A stretch of DNA of 64,000 nt from 20CM-2-55-15 sp964633285. GTDB lineage: Bacteria; Acidobacteriota; Terriglobia; 20CM-2-55-15. The notes beneath the pieces are model-generated. The model searched no databases and was not told where the DNA came from. It was given only the letters and a program-made list of their open reading frames with translations. The position numbers were made by a program, and so were the translations under genes. Shown one piece after another: positions 8,454-17,387 of the stretch (its first letter is position 1; each line of letters starts with the position of its first letter). The DNA is taken from the NCBI GenBank assembly GCA_964633285.1, contig CAZWGA010000002.1:147232-211231 (forward strand). The letters are read 5' to 3'.

Positions 8454-8762
8454 CTATGTCTGGCGTACCACTTTTGCCCACTGCCGTGGCGTGAGCTTTG
8501 GGCGGCTCTGTGCAAGTTCACGGTTACTGTCTCGAACCACTTGCTCTAGCTCACGATGTATATTCCCAGCTGACGCTTTATCGGCGGCGGGCACCGGATG
8601 GAAGTCTCCGGGATCGTGCAGTTTACAGAAAGGGAACGTTTGCCTGCCAATTCCACTTCTGTCTCTCAGTACGGTAGCGTAACGTGTACAAGGCTTGCCG
8701 GAACGGAAGTGCCCCAAACATTTGACCCGATCCGGTTGCGGCAACACGAGAACGTAAGCCAT
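8454..8762 (-). CDS. Small Cys/His protein, possible zinc-binding
   Basis: The 102-residue frame has a very strong Shine-Dalgarno (AGGAGG, complement of 8771-8776) eight bases before the ATG, which supports real translation. Residues ~15-50 contain Cys-x2-His, then GKPC, then FCKLHD, a spacing compatible with a small zinc-binding fold such as those in short 'GxxC..FC.xH' proteins. The C-terminal half is helical and charged (HRELEQVVRDSNRELAQ). It lies just upstream of the integrase remnant and was probably carried by the same element. No firm family is assigned. Confidence 0.55.
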   Translation of the reverse strand: MAYVLVLPQPDRVKCLGHFRSGKPCTRYATVLRDRSGIGRQTFPFCKLHDPGDFHPVPAADKASAGNIHRELEQVVRDSNRELAQSRPKLTPRQWAKVVRQT

Positions 8763-9142
8763 TTCAGGAACCTCCTATTACGGAGTTCTTTGATGCGACG
8801 TTTTCATATTGTACGAAATGCTGCGCACTTGCAGTCCGAAAAGTCGCGTTAGTTTACGACAATTTGGTTGCGATTCGGGACACGATGGCTTCTTTCAGCA
8901 ACGCAGATTCAGCCCCAATCCTACGGTAGCAAGCAAACGACAAACATCACCGGTATTCCAGCCCCTAACCATAGGTGCCAAGGAATAGCCGCCTGGAAAC
9001 TCATTCGAAAGATGAGTCGGGGCGTCGGCCCTGGCGATCCGCGCCCCATTGGAGAAGCGGCAACACGACTTCAAATGCCGCAGCGCGTCAGACCCAACAA
9101 GCTGATAAAGCAAGGGTCAGACGCCGTTTCTGCCACTGGCTG
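8763..9142. other. Gene-free stretch
   Basis: Apart from the Shine-Dalgarno of the leftward gene at 8771-8776 and an imperfect inverted repeat at 9085-9124, nothing supported is seen in these 380 bases. Small open frames on both strands lack ribosome sites and any recognisable composition. It is probably the remaining arm of the integrated element. Confidence 0.5.
9085..9124. terminator. Imperfect inverted repeat downstream of giant gene
   Basis: GCGTCAGACCC (9085-9095) and GGGTCAGACGC (9114-9124) pair except for one central A-A mismatch, with an 18-base loop. It lies 19-58 bases past the stop of the leftward 1977-residue gene. It could be a terminator or part of a dispersed repeat; there is no clear T-tract. 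Confidence 0.35.
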
Positions 9143-12100
9143 CTAAGGCACCACGGTGAATGTGGAAGTCGCACTGCCTCCGGACGTGGTGACCGTTACG
9201 GTCTGTTCGCCAAGAGGGGCGTCGGCCGCGATGGTGAACGTAGCGACGAATGTTGGTTGCGGGGACGCCACAACGTAACTGGCCTGCGTGTTGTCGGTGC
9301 TGATGCCCTGACCGCTGAAAGTCACGGTGTTGTGACCGGAGACAAAGTTCGTGCCACTCACCAGAACCTGAACGGTCTGTCCTCTCGTGCCGCTGTTAGG
9401 ACTCAGCGATGAAATTGTCGGCGGCGGCGGCACCACGGTGAAGGAGGCATCGGCATAACCTGCCAGCGTCGTGACTCTTATACCGTAATCCGCTAACCAC
9501 ACGTTTGTGGGAATCATTGCCGTTAGCGTCAATGATGTGGAACTCGTGACATTGACGCTTGCACCGACTATGCCTTCCTGGCCGAACGACACGCTCGTGA
9601 AGCCGGGAATGAAGTTGGCGCCGGTCACAGTGATCTGCACGCTTCGACCCTGCAGTCCTTTGTTCGGATTCACCGATGAGACAGCCGGCGGGCGCGGCAT
9701 GATCGTCAACGGGCCGCGGACGGCGCGAACTCTGAGGTTGGTTATGTCGGCAATGAGAAGGTTGCCGTCCTTGTCGAAGGCAATGCTCCACGGGTAGCTG
9801 AGTTGAGCGGTCCATGCCGGGCCGCCGTCGCCCGCGTTGCCGAAACTTCCGAAGTTCAACCTTCCGGCGGCCGTGTTGATGATGCCGGTAGCGAGATCCA
9901 GGCGGCGGACATTGATGAAGTCCGTGATGAAGAGATTCGTTTCCGACGGATCGAGCGCAAGTCCTCGTGGATAACCCAACCAGACACTCGTTGCAGGCTG
10001 GTAGTCGTGATATCCGGAACTTAAATTCCCGCTGCCGGCAACAGTCGTGATCCCGTGCGTGGCTCCGTCCACCTTCAACACCCGATTGTTGGCGTAGTCG
10101 GCGATGTACATGTTGTTGTTCGAGTCGATGACAATGCTCGCAGGATAGACACCCACCTGACCCGGGCCTGCAACCATGCTGACGATGTGGGTCACCGCGT
10201 CGATCCGTCGAACCGAGGTTTCAGTGCTGACGTAAATGTTCCCGGCCGGATCAGTTCTGATTGCCCCGATGAGTCCGAAATACGTCGACGTTGCCGGCTG
10301 GCCGACGTCGTCGGCCTTCCAGATGTTGGTCCCGCCGATCGTGGTGATTGTTGTTCCGTGAACTTTCCGCAGGTAACGGTCGTCGGCGATCAGGACATCG
10401 CCCTGTGGATCGACAGCCACAGCGTACGGCTTAAGCTTCACATTGGTGGCGATGGCTCCATCCGTCACGTCGGCGGATCCACCACCGGCGAGAGTGGTGA
10501 TCACGCCGGATGTGTCGATCTTTCGCACGCGGCGCGATCCGCTATCGGCAATGTAAACATTGCCCGCGACGTCGGCCGCAACGCCTCCCGGCGAAATCAG
10601 GAGGCCGGCCCATGCCGGGCCGCCATCCGCGGGATCGACGGGTCTGCCGGAGATCGTCGTCAGAATTCCCGTCTTGCTGTCGATCTTCATCACGATGCTG
10701 GTGGTTGGATCGGGCTCAATAACGTGTCCGTTGGCATCCAGGGTCTGGCGATTCAGGTGGTCTGTGAGCAGGATGTTTCCGGCGCCGTCGGCGGCCAGTC
10801 CGAATAAGAGCACAAACGACGACGCTGTCGCAGGAACGCCACTGGTGGGCAGGCCTGGATGACCGTATCGGCCGGCGATAGTGGAAATGATTCCCGTGGC
10901 GGCGTTCACTCTTCGGATGACACCGAAATAGCTATCCACGAAGAGAAGATTGCCGGAAGGATCGAAAGACAGCGCCATTGACGGTCCGATCATCGCTTGT
11001 GTTGCGGGCCCGCCATCTCCCGCAACGCCAACCTGGCCGTTACCGGCGACGGTTGTGATGATGCCGGTCACGGCGTCGATTCGACGAATGCGGTAATTCC
11101 CGTTGTCGGCGATATAGATGTTGCCCCCGGAATCAATCGCAGGCGTGGCCGGCGCATTATAAGGAACGTAAAACGAGTCCATATTCAACTGCGCTGAAGC
11201 GGCCGGTCCGCCGTCGCCGGAAAAGCCCGGCGTCCCCGTGCCCGCGATGGTGGTCACAGCGCCCGTTTGCGCGTCGATGCGTTTCACCAGCGAATCTCCG
11301 CTCGCGATCAGATTCCCTTTACGGTCAAACGCCAGTCCTACATTGCCGATCCCGTAATATGCGATCGAAATAAGCCCGGTAGCCGCATCGACTTTCTCGA
11401 TGCTGTAGTACTCACTGATAAAGAGATTGCCCGCCGCATCGATTGCAATCCCGAGCGGGTTATTCAGCGGGCAGGCCACGGCAGGAACTCCGTAGTTACA
11501 GTTACCATAAACACCCGTTCCCGCAACGGTGGTGACGATTCCTGTTCTCGCATCGATTCTTCGAACCGAGTAGCTGTTCTTGTCCAATACAAAAGTGTTG
11601 CCGCTGTTGTCCAGGGCAAGCACCGACGCGCCCGGCTGCGCTGCGGAGATCGCGGGTCCGCCATCGCCCACGAACGTGCTTCCGCCGGCGATGGTGGTGA
11701 TGGAACCCGGAGGCAGCGCGCTGAGCGCGACAGGCCGTGCCAGGTATTGCGTCTGCGCCACACCCGCTCGCGTTTGAACGGTGAGCGTCGTCCGGCCGCT
11801 CGGAACAGGCGGCGTCGTGAACGAAATCGTTTGTGAATCGATGACGTTCAAATTCGACACGACGATACCGCCTGCAATGACGATGGTGTCGGGCGGGAAA
11901 TTGTTGCCGGTAATAGTGACCGTTTCTCCGCCTGCTGCGCTCACCGTGCCTGGTGTCGTACTCGAGATCTGCGGCGGGGCGTAGCGGATTTCCTGAATGC
12001 CGCGGGCGCTGTCGGCCACGACTACTCTTCCGCTCTCCGTGGTCACGAGTCCTTTGGGACTCTGGAAGGTGTTCGATTGCGCTGCCGACACGACCGTGCC

Positions 12101-15076
12101 GCTGCTGAGAATGGTCTTCACCTGTCCGGTGGTTCCCTCGACAACATAGATATTGCCGAAGGCATCGACCGCGACGCCGCCCGGTTGGCCGATGCTGATC
12201 GGTGAACCGTCCCGCGCAACAGGGAAGGGTCCTTCCGGTAAGGCGTCCGCCGGGGTCACAATGCCGATCGTCTCGACCACGCCGGTGTCTCGGACCTTGC
12301 GCAGGAGTCCGTTGCCGGTATCGGCAACGATGACACTGACTCGCGGCGGCGCTCCTCCGTTATAGATGCGGCTCAACTGCTGCGGCAGCGTCTCCGGCAC
12401 GACGGCAATTCCCGCCGGCGCATTGAATCGCGCAGCGCTGCCGTTTCCGTCCGCAGATCCCGCCGCGCCCGCCTGTCCCGCGATCGTTTCCACGGCTCCC
12501 GTTGCCAGTGTGATTCGCCGAATCGTGTTGTTGCCGGAATCGGCAACCCAGACATGGCCGGTGGAATCCAACGCAATGCCCTGCGGATTGTTGAATTGCG
12601 CATTCGCCAGCGGGCCGTCCGTGCTGCCGGCGGTTCCGTTTCCGGCAAGCGTTTCAACCGTGCCCGCGGATCCCGGGTGCACCGTGCGAACGGCATGATT
12701 CGCGCTGTCGCTGACATAAAGACTGGCGTCCGCTTGATTGAGCGCGAGGAATGATGGATTATTGAACCGCGACAGCAATCGAACATCGTTCGTTAATCCC
12801 GCAACGCCCGACGATCCCGCGTAAACCGTTGCCATCTGGCCCAGCGCCGGCGCCACCAGAATCGTGTCGTTCAGACCCGCCGTCATATAAATGTTGCGCG
12901 ACAGATCCTGAACAATGCCGTTCACGGATCCCTGTGAAGCGCCCGCGCCCACCTGGACCACATTGACTGTCGTCGTTTGGGCGGCGGTATTCAGCGAGCT
13001 CGTCATCGTGACGAAGCCGAACTTCTTTCCGAGAATGTTGCCCTGGGCATCCACCGAAGCGATCGATGGGTCGAGCACGCTGAAATTCACAATGACGTTG
13101 TTGCGGGTCGTTGCGGCGCTGTCGATCACACGAACCGGGATTCGGACGCTGTTGCCTTCATTGACCGCCAGTTCCAATGTGGGTGTGCCTGAAACAGGAT
13201 CGAGCAGCGCGATGCTGGTTGCTGTGACCGGCGCGACATTGAACGGCAATGAAGCACTTGTGCCGCCGGACGTCGCAACCGTGATGTTGCGGCTTCCAAC
13301 TGCGGCATTCGCCGCTATGGTGAGGATTGCCGTGAGCGACGTCGAGTTCGTCACAGCCACCGACGACACCGTGATTCCGCCGCCCGTCACACCGACGGCG
13401 GCACCGTTTACGAAATTCGTTCCTGTCAATGTGACTCGTACGCTCCAACCGGGCCCTGCGTCCGGCGTATCGATCGAAATCAGCGTCGGAGGCGGCGGCA
13501 GAACTGTAAACGTCAATGCATTGGATGTTCCCTGCGCCGTGCTTACCGTCACGGTGTGATCCGCCGGTATCGCGTCCTGGCCGGCCGTCAATGCCACGGT
13601 TAACGACGTGGATGTCGTGACGTTCACTGTCCCGCCGGTAACACCCGTTCCGCCGATCGAAACAGTGGTCGCGCCTGGAATGAAATTCGTTCCCGTCAGT
13701 GTCGCAGTCACGGATGTGCCGACGCCTGTACTGTTCGGAGCAATCGATATGAGTCGAGGACCTATCGAATGATGGGCGACGGCATTCGTCATTTGCCCGC
13801 CGGCAGTCACAACGACGTTGCCGTCTATCGCATTGTCCGGAATGCGCACCTGCAACTGTGTACGCCCGGCGCTGAGAACGGTCGCGGCGCCGGTTCCACT
13901 CGATGTCGTGAAGGTCACGATATTCGCGCCGGGCGTTAAAGCACTCCAGCCCATTCCTTCGATGACGACTGTGTCGCCCGCGTCTCCTCGAGACAAGTCT
14001 GCGATTTGTGGCGCGCACGTTGTTCCCGACACCATCAACGCCCGGCTGTTGCTGGTCTGGCCATTCGCCATGGCGCGGATCGCGCCGCAGATGGCTGTTT
14101 GAGGCACCATCACCGTCAGCGACGTGGTTGACGCCGTGATCGCAGTCACGCCTGTTGGTCCGGAATTGGTCTGAAAGAAGATCGTATTGCTGGCGGGAGT
14201 CGCGTCGAATCCCATTCCGTTGAGTGTCACTACAGAACCTGGCGCCACCTTATAAAAGGGGTTCACTTGCGTCAGCGTGAGAGAGGGCGTAGTGCCGTTA
14301 ACGTTAAGCGGAAATGCGGTCCCGCCCAAAGGGACATCCAATCGATAAGTCTGAATCGGTCCGCTCACGGCATTCGCCGGGACCGTCACCGTCATGTTGG
14401 TGAGTGATGAGACCGATGGCGTGACGCGGACCACGGTGTCCGCCTCGGTCGTGAACAAAACACGGTTCTGAGCGGCCACGGGCGAAAAGCCCGTGCCCGT
14501 GATTGTCAGTTGTGAACCCGCATTTACTGATACTGGACTGACGGATGTAATCGCCGGTACGGCAAGATTCGGCAGAACGCCGCCGGAGAACAACGCGGTC
14601 ACCAGACAATCGCCGATATTAACGGTGCCGTTCAGATTGACGTCGCCTACCGTTGAAGACAGCGGCGGCTGATAGAACGTGCCCACAGTCAGAGCGCAGA
14701 CGAGAGCATCGCTGATGTTGACGTCATGGTTGCCGTTGAGATCGCCGCGTTCGACCACCTTTAAAGGAACTGCATTCGAGGAGACTCCGCCCGTCGTCAC
14801 TGTTACTTGAACAGTGCCGGATGTCGTGAGCGCTGCCGTGGTGACGAGACCCGTAAGCTGCGTATTCGACACGAAAGTCGTTGCAAGCGTGGAATTCCCT
14901 ATCGCGATTTGCGAAGTGCTATCGAAGTTCTGTCCGTTGACGGTCAACGTGAACGGACCGCCGTAAAGTGGAGCGAGCGCCGGCTCGATGTCGCTGATCA
15001 GCGGCGTCGTCTGAGCCCATGCCTGTAGCGCAAAGCTCAATCCCAGCAATAATCCGAACGTGATCTTTAATTTCAT
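9143..15076 (-). CDS. Giant secreted TIG / dockerin-like / NHL-repeat protein
   Basis: The 1977-residue product has a signal peptide (about 1-21, ending QAWAQ). In order one can see: an IPT/TIG domain (to ~108); a duplicated calcium-loop motif like a type I dockerin (GDLNGNHDVNISDALVCALT and GDVNLNGTVNIGDCLVTALF, about 110-165); four to five further TIG repeats; a Big-2-like domain (VIDSAATT..NVIVNFSVLDPSIASVD); a long NHL beta-propeller region with repeats such as GNIYVADSGNHRIRRID; another TIG; a second long NHL region; and two C-terminal TIG domains. It is presumably exported and extracellular or surface-bound. No catalytic domain or sorting signal is seen. A single continuous frame of almost 6 kb without a stop shows the gene is intact. 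Confidence 0.9.
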   Translation of the reverse strand: MKLKITFGLLLGLSFALQAWAQTTPLISDIEPALAPLYGGPFTLTVNGQNFDSTSQIAIGNSTLATTFVSNTQLTGLVTTAALTTSGTVQVTVTTGGVSSNAVPLKVVERGDLNGNHDVNISDALVCALTVGTFYQPPLSSTVGDVNLNGTVNIGDCLVTALFSGGVLPNLAVPAITSVSPVSVNAGSQLTITGTGFSPVAAQNRVLFTTEADTVVRVTPSVSSLTNMTVTVPANAVSGPIQTYRLDVPLGGTAFPLNVNGTTPSLTLTQVNPFYKVAPGSVVTLNGMGFDATPASNTIFFQTNSGPTGVTAITASTTSLTVMVPQTAICGAIRAMANGQTSNSRALMVSGTTCAPQIADLSRGDAGDTVVIEGMGWSALTPGANIVTFTTSSGTGAATVLSAGRTQLQVRIPDNAIDGNVVVTAGGQMTNAVAHHSIGPRLISIAPNSTGVGTSVTATLTGTNFIPGATTVSIGGTGVTGGTVNVTTSTSLTVALTAGQDAIPADHTVTVSTAQGTSNALTFTVLPPPPTLISIDTPDAGPGWSVRVTLTGTNFVNGAAVGVTGGGITVSSVAVTNSTSLTAILTIAANAAVGSRNITVATSGGTSASLPFNVAPVTATSIALLDPVSGTPTLELAVNEGNSVRIPVRVIDSAATTRNNVIVNFSVLDPSIASVDAQGNILGKKFGFVTMTSSLNTAAQTTTVNVVQVGAGASQGSVNGIVQDLSRNIYMTAGLNDTILVAPALGQMATVYAGSSGVAGLTNDVRLLSRFNNPSFLALNQADASLYVSDSANHAVRTVHPGSAGTVETLAGNGTAGSTDGPLANAQFNNPQGIALDSTGHVWVADSGNNTIRRITLATGAVETIAGQAGAAGSADGNGSAARFNAPAGIAVVPETLPQQLSRIYNGGAPPRVSVIVADTGNGLLRKVRDTGVVETIGIVTPADALPEGPFPVARDGSPISIGQPGGVAVDAFGNIYVVEGTTGQVKTILSSGTVVSAAQSNTFQSPKGLVTTESGRVVVADSARGIQEIRYAPPQISSTTPGTVSAAGGETVTITGNNFPPDTIVIAGGIVVSNLNVIDSQTISFTTPPVPSGRTTLTVQTRAGVAQTQYLARPVALSALPPGSITTIAGGSTFVGDGGPAISAAQPGASVLALDNSGNTFVLDKNSYSVRRIDARTGIVTTVAGTGVYGNCNYGVPAVACPLNNPLGIAIDAAGNLFISEYYSIEKVDAATGLISIAYYGIGNVGLAFDRKGNLIASGDSLVKRIDAQTGAVTTIAGTGTPGFSGDGGPAASAQLNMDSFYVPYNAPATPAIDSGGNIYIADNGNYRIRRIDAVTGIITTVAGNGQVGVAGDGGPATQAMIGPSMALSFDPSGNLLFVDSYFGVIRRVNAATGIISTIAGRYGHPGLPTSGVPATASSFVLLFGLAADGAGNILLTDHLNRQTLDANGHVIEPDPTTSIVMKIDSKTGILTTISGRPVDPADGGPAWAGLLISPGGVAADVAGNVYIADSGSRRVRKIDTSGVITTLAGGGSADVTDGAIATNVKLKPYAVAVDPQGDVLIADDRYLRKVHGTTITTIGGTNIWKADDVGQPATSTYFGLIGAIRTDPAGNIYVSTETSVRRIDAVTHIVSMVAGPGQVGVYPASIVIDSNNNMYIADYANNRVLKVDGATHGITTVAGSGNLSSGYHDYQPATSVWLGYPRGLALDPSETNLFITDFINVRRLDLATGIINTAAGRLNFGSFGNAGDGGPAWTAQLSYPWSIAFDKDGNLLIADITNLRVRAVRGPLTIMPRPPAVSSVNPNKGLQGRSVQITVTGANFIPGFTSVSFGQEGIVGASVNVTSSTSLTLTAMIPTNVWLADYGIRVTTLAGYADASFTVVPPPPTISSLSPNSGTRGQTVQVLVSGTNFVSGHNTVTFSGQGISTDNTQASYVVASPQPTFVATFTIAADAPLGEQTVTVTTSGGSATSTFTVVP

Positions 15077-15133
15077 GCGCGCTCGGCTATTGGGCGGGCA
15101 AACCGGTGATCTGTCAATCAGAAAAGCGCGCTC

Positions 15134-15207
15134 AAAACCCTCTCTCTCTCCGTGAGAGAGTAGGGTGAGGGCGGTGAAGATTCGGTTAGCTTCAACGCCC
15201 TCACCGG
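15134..15207. repeat. Palindromic dispersed repeat, copy A (CCCTC...GGTGAGGG)
   Basis: It begins AAAACCCTCTC, holds a small hairpin of CTCTCTC/GAGAGAG, then GGTGAGGGCG (15164-15173), which pairs exactly with CGCCCTCACC (15196-15205). A second copy with the same layout lies at 51888-51974. This class of imperfect palindromic repeat is common between genes in many bacteria. Confidence 0.65.
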
Positions 15208-15217
15208 CGGTTGAAGA

Positions 15218-15526
15218 TCATCGCTTCCCCTTTCGTGGCCTCGCGGCTTTCTTTGCCGCTTTGGCATCGTCCTGGTACTTCGCTTTCACTTCCTCAAGCG
15301 AAACGACCTGCTCCGAACCCGCGCGCACACGTGCGAGGATCTTTTCCGATTCCGTTACGTCCATGTGGTCCTCGATCGCTTCGAGAATGCTCAAGTCATC
15401 CATCGGAACGATCGCCGCTACGTCCTTTCCGCGGCGGGTAAGCACGACGCGCTCCTTGCCGTAGGCAGCACGGTTAAGAATGTCGGCCAAATCCTTCCGA
15501 GCATCAATCACTGCAATCTTTGCCAT
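15218..15526 (-). CDS. Phd/YefM-type antitoxin (second gene of toxin-first pair)
   Basis: The 102-residue protein starts with a Phd/YefM-like fold: KIAVIDARKDLADILNRAAYGKERVVLTRRGKDVAAIVPMDDLSILE. The C-terminal tail is charged and Lys-rich, as expected for the toxin-binding part. A good Shine-Dalgarno, GGAGGT, lies within the intergenic junction, and only two bases separate it from the toxin stop. It would neutralise the RelE-like product and repress the shared promoter. The order toxin then antitoxin is the reverse of the classic phd-doc layout. Confidence 0.85.
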   Translation of the reverse strand: MAKIAVIDARKDLADILNRAAYGKERVVLTRRGKDVAAIVPMDDLSILEAIEDHMDVTESEKILARVRAGSEQVVSLEEVKAKYQDDAKAAKKAARPRKGKR

Positions 15527-15528
15527 CG

Positions 15529-15786
15529 TTACCTCCGATAAACCTCGCGTCGATGGCGGATTCTCGTAACCACGACTTTCCGTTCTTTATCGTTGACGTC
15601 ATACACAATCCGATAGTCGCCAACGCGGACTCGATACGTAGCGTCGTCGAGTTTATTGGAATCCGTCCCGCGAGGATCTTTTCCGATTTCTTCGAGTTTC
15701 TCGATGATCCGTTGACGAAGTAGCTTCTGCATGCCCGCGAGTTCTTTATCCGCGCTGGCAACAATCAGGACTTCGTAACCCTTCAT
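15529..15786 (-). CDS. RelE/ParE-family toxin
   Basis: The 85 residues from MKGYEVLI show the RelE/ParE pattern: VLIVASADKELAGMQKLLRQRIIEKLEEIGKDPRG, then KLDDATYRVRVGDYRIVYDVNDKERKVVVTRIRHRREVYRR. The YRVRVGDYRIVYDV strand and the terminal basic cluster are typical of ribosome-dependent mRNA interferases. An upstream ATG at 15813 is possible, but it would lie inside the predicted promoter. The start at 15786 sits about three bases after the expected transcription start. Confidence 0.85.
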   Translation of the reverse strand: MKGYEVLIVASADKELAGMQKLLRQRIIEKLEEIGKDPRGTDSNKLDDATYRVRVGDYRIVYDVNDKERKVVVTRIRHRREVYRR

Positions 15787-15795
15787 AGTGTACTG

Positions 15796-15824
15796 AATGT
15801 ACATAAAGCACATTAAGATATCAA
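15796..15824 (-). promoter_or_regulatory. Promoter of the RelE/Phd operon
   Basis: On the minus strand TTGATA (complement of 15819-15824) and TACATT (complement of 15796-15801) are separated by 17 bases, matching 5/6 and 4/6 of the sigma-70 consensus. The chosen ATG lies nine bases after the -10 box, so the transcript would have almost no leader. GTAC half-sites flank the -10 region (GTAC-N5-GTAC), a possible operator. Confidence 0.5.
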
Positions 15825-15831
15825 TGTAAAG

Positions 15832-16173
15832 ATGTGGGATTGCCGTGCAAGGAGGAGGGAGAGAGAGATTACTCGAACTGGCTCACAAATCTATTTCACA
15901 CGCCGAATTTCTGATCCGGTCTTTCCTTACTTTTTGATTTCCGGACGCAATGCAATCCGAGAACGAGGCCTGGTCTGGAACGGCCGGCTGATCGCATGGA
16001 AGGACGTCCTGTCGTATTCCTGGACACCGGACCCGGGTTTGTCGGAAGTACTCTGCCTTCGAATCACGCGCGGTTCCCGCACCTCGCATGAAATCCGCGT
16101 CCCTATGCTGCCGCAGCAGCGTGCTGCGATCGACTCGAAATTGCGCGAGCGGTTCTCGGAATGGCCCGCCTGA
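15832..16173 (+). CDS. Hypothetical protein, possible truncated DUF5673-like fragment
   Basis: The C-terminal 75 residues look like a genuine domain: AIRERGLVWNGRLIAWKDVLSYSW, then a strand-rich part, then a C-terminal helix (QQRAAIDSKLRERFSEW). This resembles the soluble end of small membrane proteins with a DUF5673-like domain. The first ~45 residues are Arg-rich and contain no membrane helix, so the true N-terminus may have been lost where the toxin-antitoxin locus joins. The start codon is uncertain. Confidence 0.45.
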   Translation: MWDCRARRREREITRTGSQIYFTRRISDPVFPYFLISGRNAIRERGLVWNGRLIAWKDVLSYSWTPDPGLSEVLCLRITRGSRTSHEIRVPMLPQQRAAIDSKLRERFSEWPA

Positions 16174-16178
16174 CCAAT

Positions 16179-17159
16179 TCAACGGCGGAAGTAGCGGCGG
16201 GTCGATCGCGTGTCATACCGATTGTGCGCGACCTCATTTCCGTTTCTATCTCTCACAGTGAAAATGTATACGTGACCTTCAGTGATCCAGGGAGCTTCCT
16301 GAGTTCCGGACTGTCCGGCTGCGAAAAGTTTTTCACGTTCGTTATCCACCTGAACGTATACCGATGCGCCCCGAGGGCCGTTCCATCGGATGTTGTTGTC
16401 TGATCCGACTGCAACGTTCGAGGTTCCATCGCCAGAGTAGCTGGATGAACTGGGCTTTTGCCTTCCGAGACTCGACGTATCATTCGAGTATGTACCGGTG
16501 TTACGCGGATGGTAGTGAACGCCGTTGCTGTTGTAACCACCATCGGCGATGCCGGCGCGCAATGGTTCCTGCAAACGGAACGTCACCAGCGATTCGGCCG
16601 GCACCTGCACGCTCTTGCCGCGTGTGAGTATCTGAGCTCCCGCGCCTGCTGCCGCTCCAGCTCCTGCGCCGATCGCAGCGCCTTTGCCGCCACCGGCAAT
16701 CGCGCCGATAATCGCACCCAGCACGGCGCCGCCACCAACGTATTCGCCGGTGCGCTTATTTGCACCGAGACCATCGCGCTTCTCTCCCGTGATCGTCGAT
16801 GTGTCGCTCTGAACGGAATATCGCTGCCCGTTGATTTTCACGGAATCCAGATCGAGAGCATATTGGTTGCTTCCGGTTTCGCGGACGACCATTTCAACGT
16901 CCGAACCCTTCGGAATTGCGATGTTTCCGTTCCGGCTCATGACATCCTGCTCAACGACTCCTGAGTAAACGCGGCCATCGGCATCTTTCGCTTCAATGCG
17001 CTCATTTGTTCGAACGGTAATTGATGTTCCCGCATCGATGGTTCCGCCTCGATATATCTGTGCAATACCGGTATTGGCGAAGCACAGACTCCAGAGAATT
17101 ACTCCGGCCACCATTGCGATAAGCGGCCGGGCAGGTTGGTTCGATTTTCTGAATTTCAT
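16179..17159 (-). CDS. Secreted glycine-zipper protein
   Basis: The 326-residue product has a long signal peptide (about 1-33, hydrophobic around AMVAGVILWSLCF). Residues ~35-120 form a strand-rich part (TIDAGTSITVRTNERIEAKDADGR). A glycine-zipper segment follows near 140-175 (GAVLGAIIGAIAGGGKGAAIG), of the type that inserts into or spans membranes. A Ser/Asn-rich linker follows, then a C-terminal strand-rich domain (NVAVGSDNNIRWNGPRGASVYVQV... to VYIFTVRDRNGNEVA). It is probably anchored in the outer envelope. Precise function unknown. Confidence 0.75.
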   Translation of the reverse strand: MKFRKSNQPARPLIAMVAGVILWSLCFANTGIAQIYRGGTIDAGTSITVRTNERIEAKDADGRVYSGVVEQDVMSRNGNIAIPKGSDVEMVVRETGSNQYALDLDSVKINGQRYSVQSDTSTITGEKRDGLGANKRTGEYVGGGAVLGAIIGAIAGGGKGAAIGAGAGAAAGAGAQILTRGKSVQVPAESLVTFRLQEPLRAGIADGGYNSNGVHYHPRNTGTYSNDTSSLGRQKPSSSSYSGDGTSNVAVGSDNNIRWNGPRGASVYVQVDNEREKLFAAGQSGTQEAPWITEGHVYIFTVRDRNGNEVAHNRYDTRSTRRYFRR

Positions 17160-17387
17160 TTGACCCCCCTCTTGCGCGCACCAGGGACGCGCTCCGTATA
17201 TCTGGATTGCAATTACGCTGCCCGGGGAGAGTTCCTTTTCGAATCATGCAAGTTGAGCACAACGGCGACCGGCCCGGCCCCATGGAGGCAGGGAAAGTTT
17301 GGGGGCAGTACAGTCTGCACAGTGTGGCGGTATCTGAGGAAGAAAGGCCTCCCTTGAAGTGGTACAGCTCGTGCACCCATAAACTAC

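Noticed and set aside
8868..9146. 92-codon plus-strand frame after the integrase region
   Set aside because: There is no ribosome site, it runs into the stop region of the giant gene, and no family feature is visible.
15133..15210. CRISPR-like repeat
   Set aside because: Only a single palindromic unit is present, with no regular spacers. No CRISPR array or cas gene was seen anywhere in the window.
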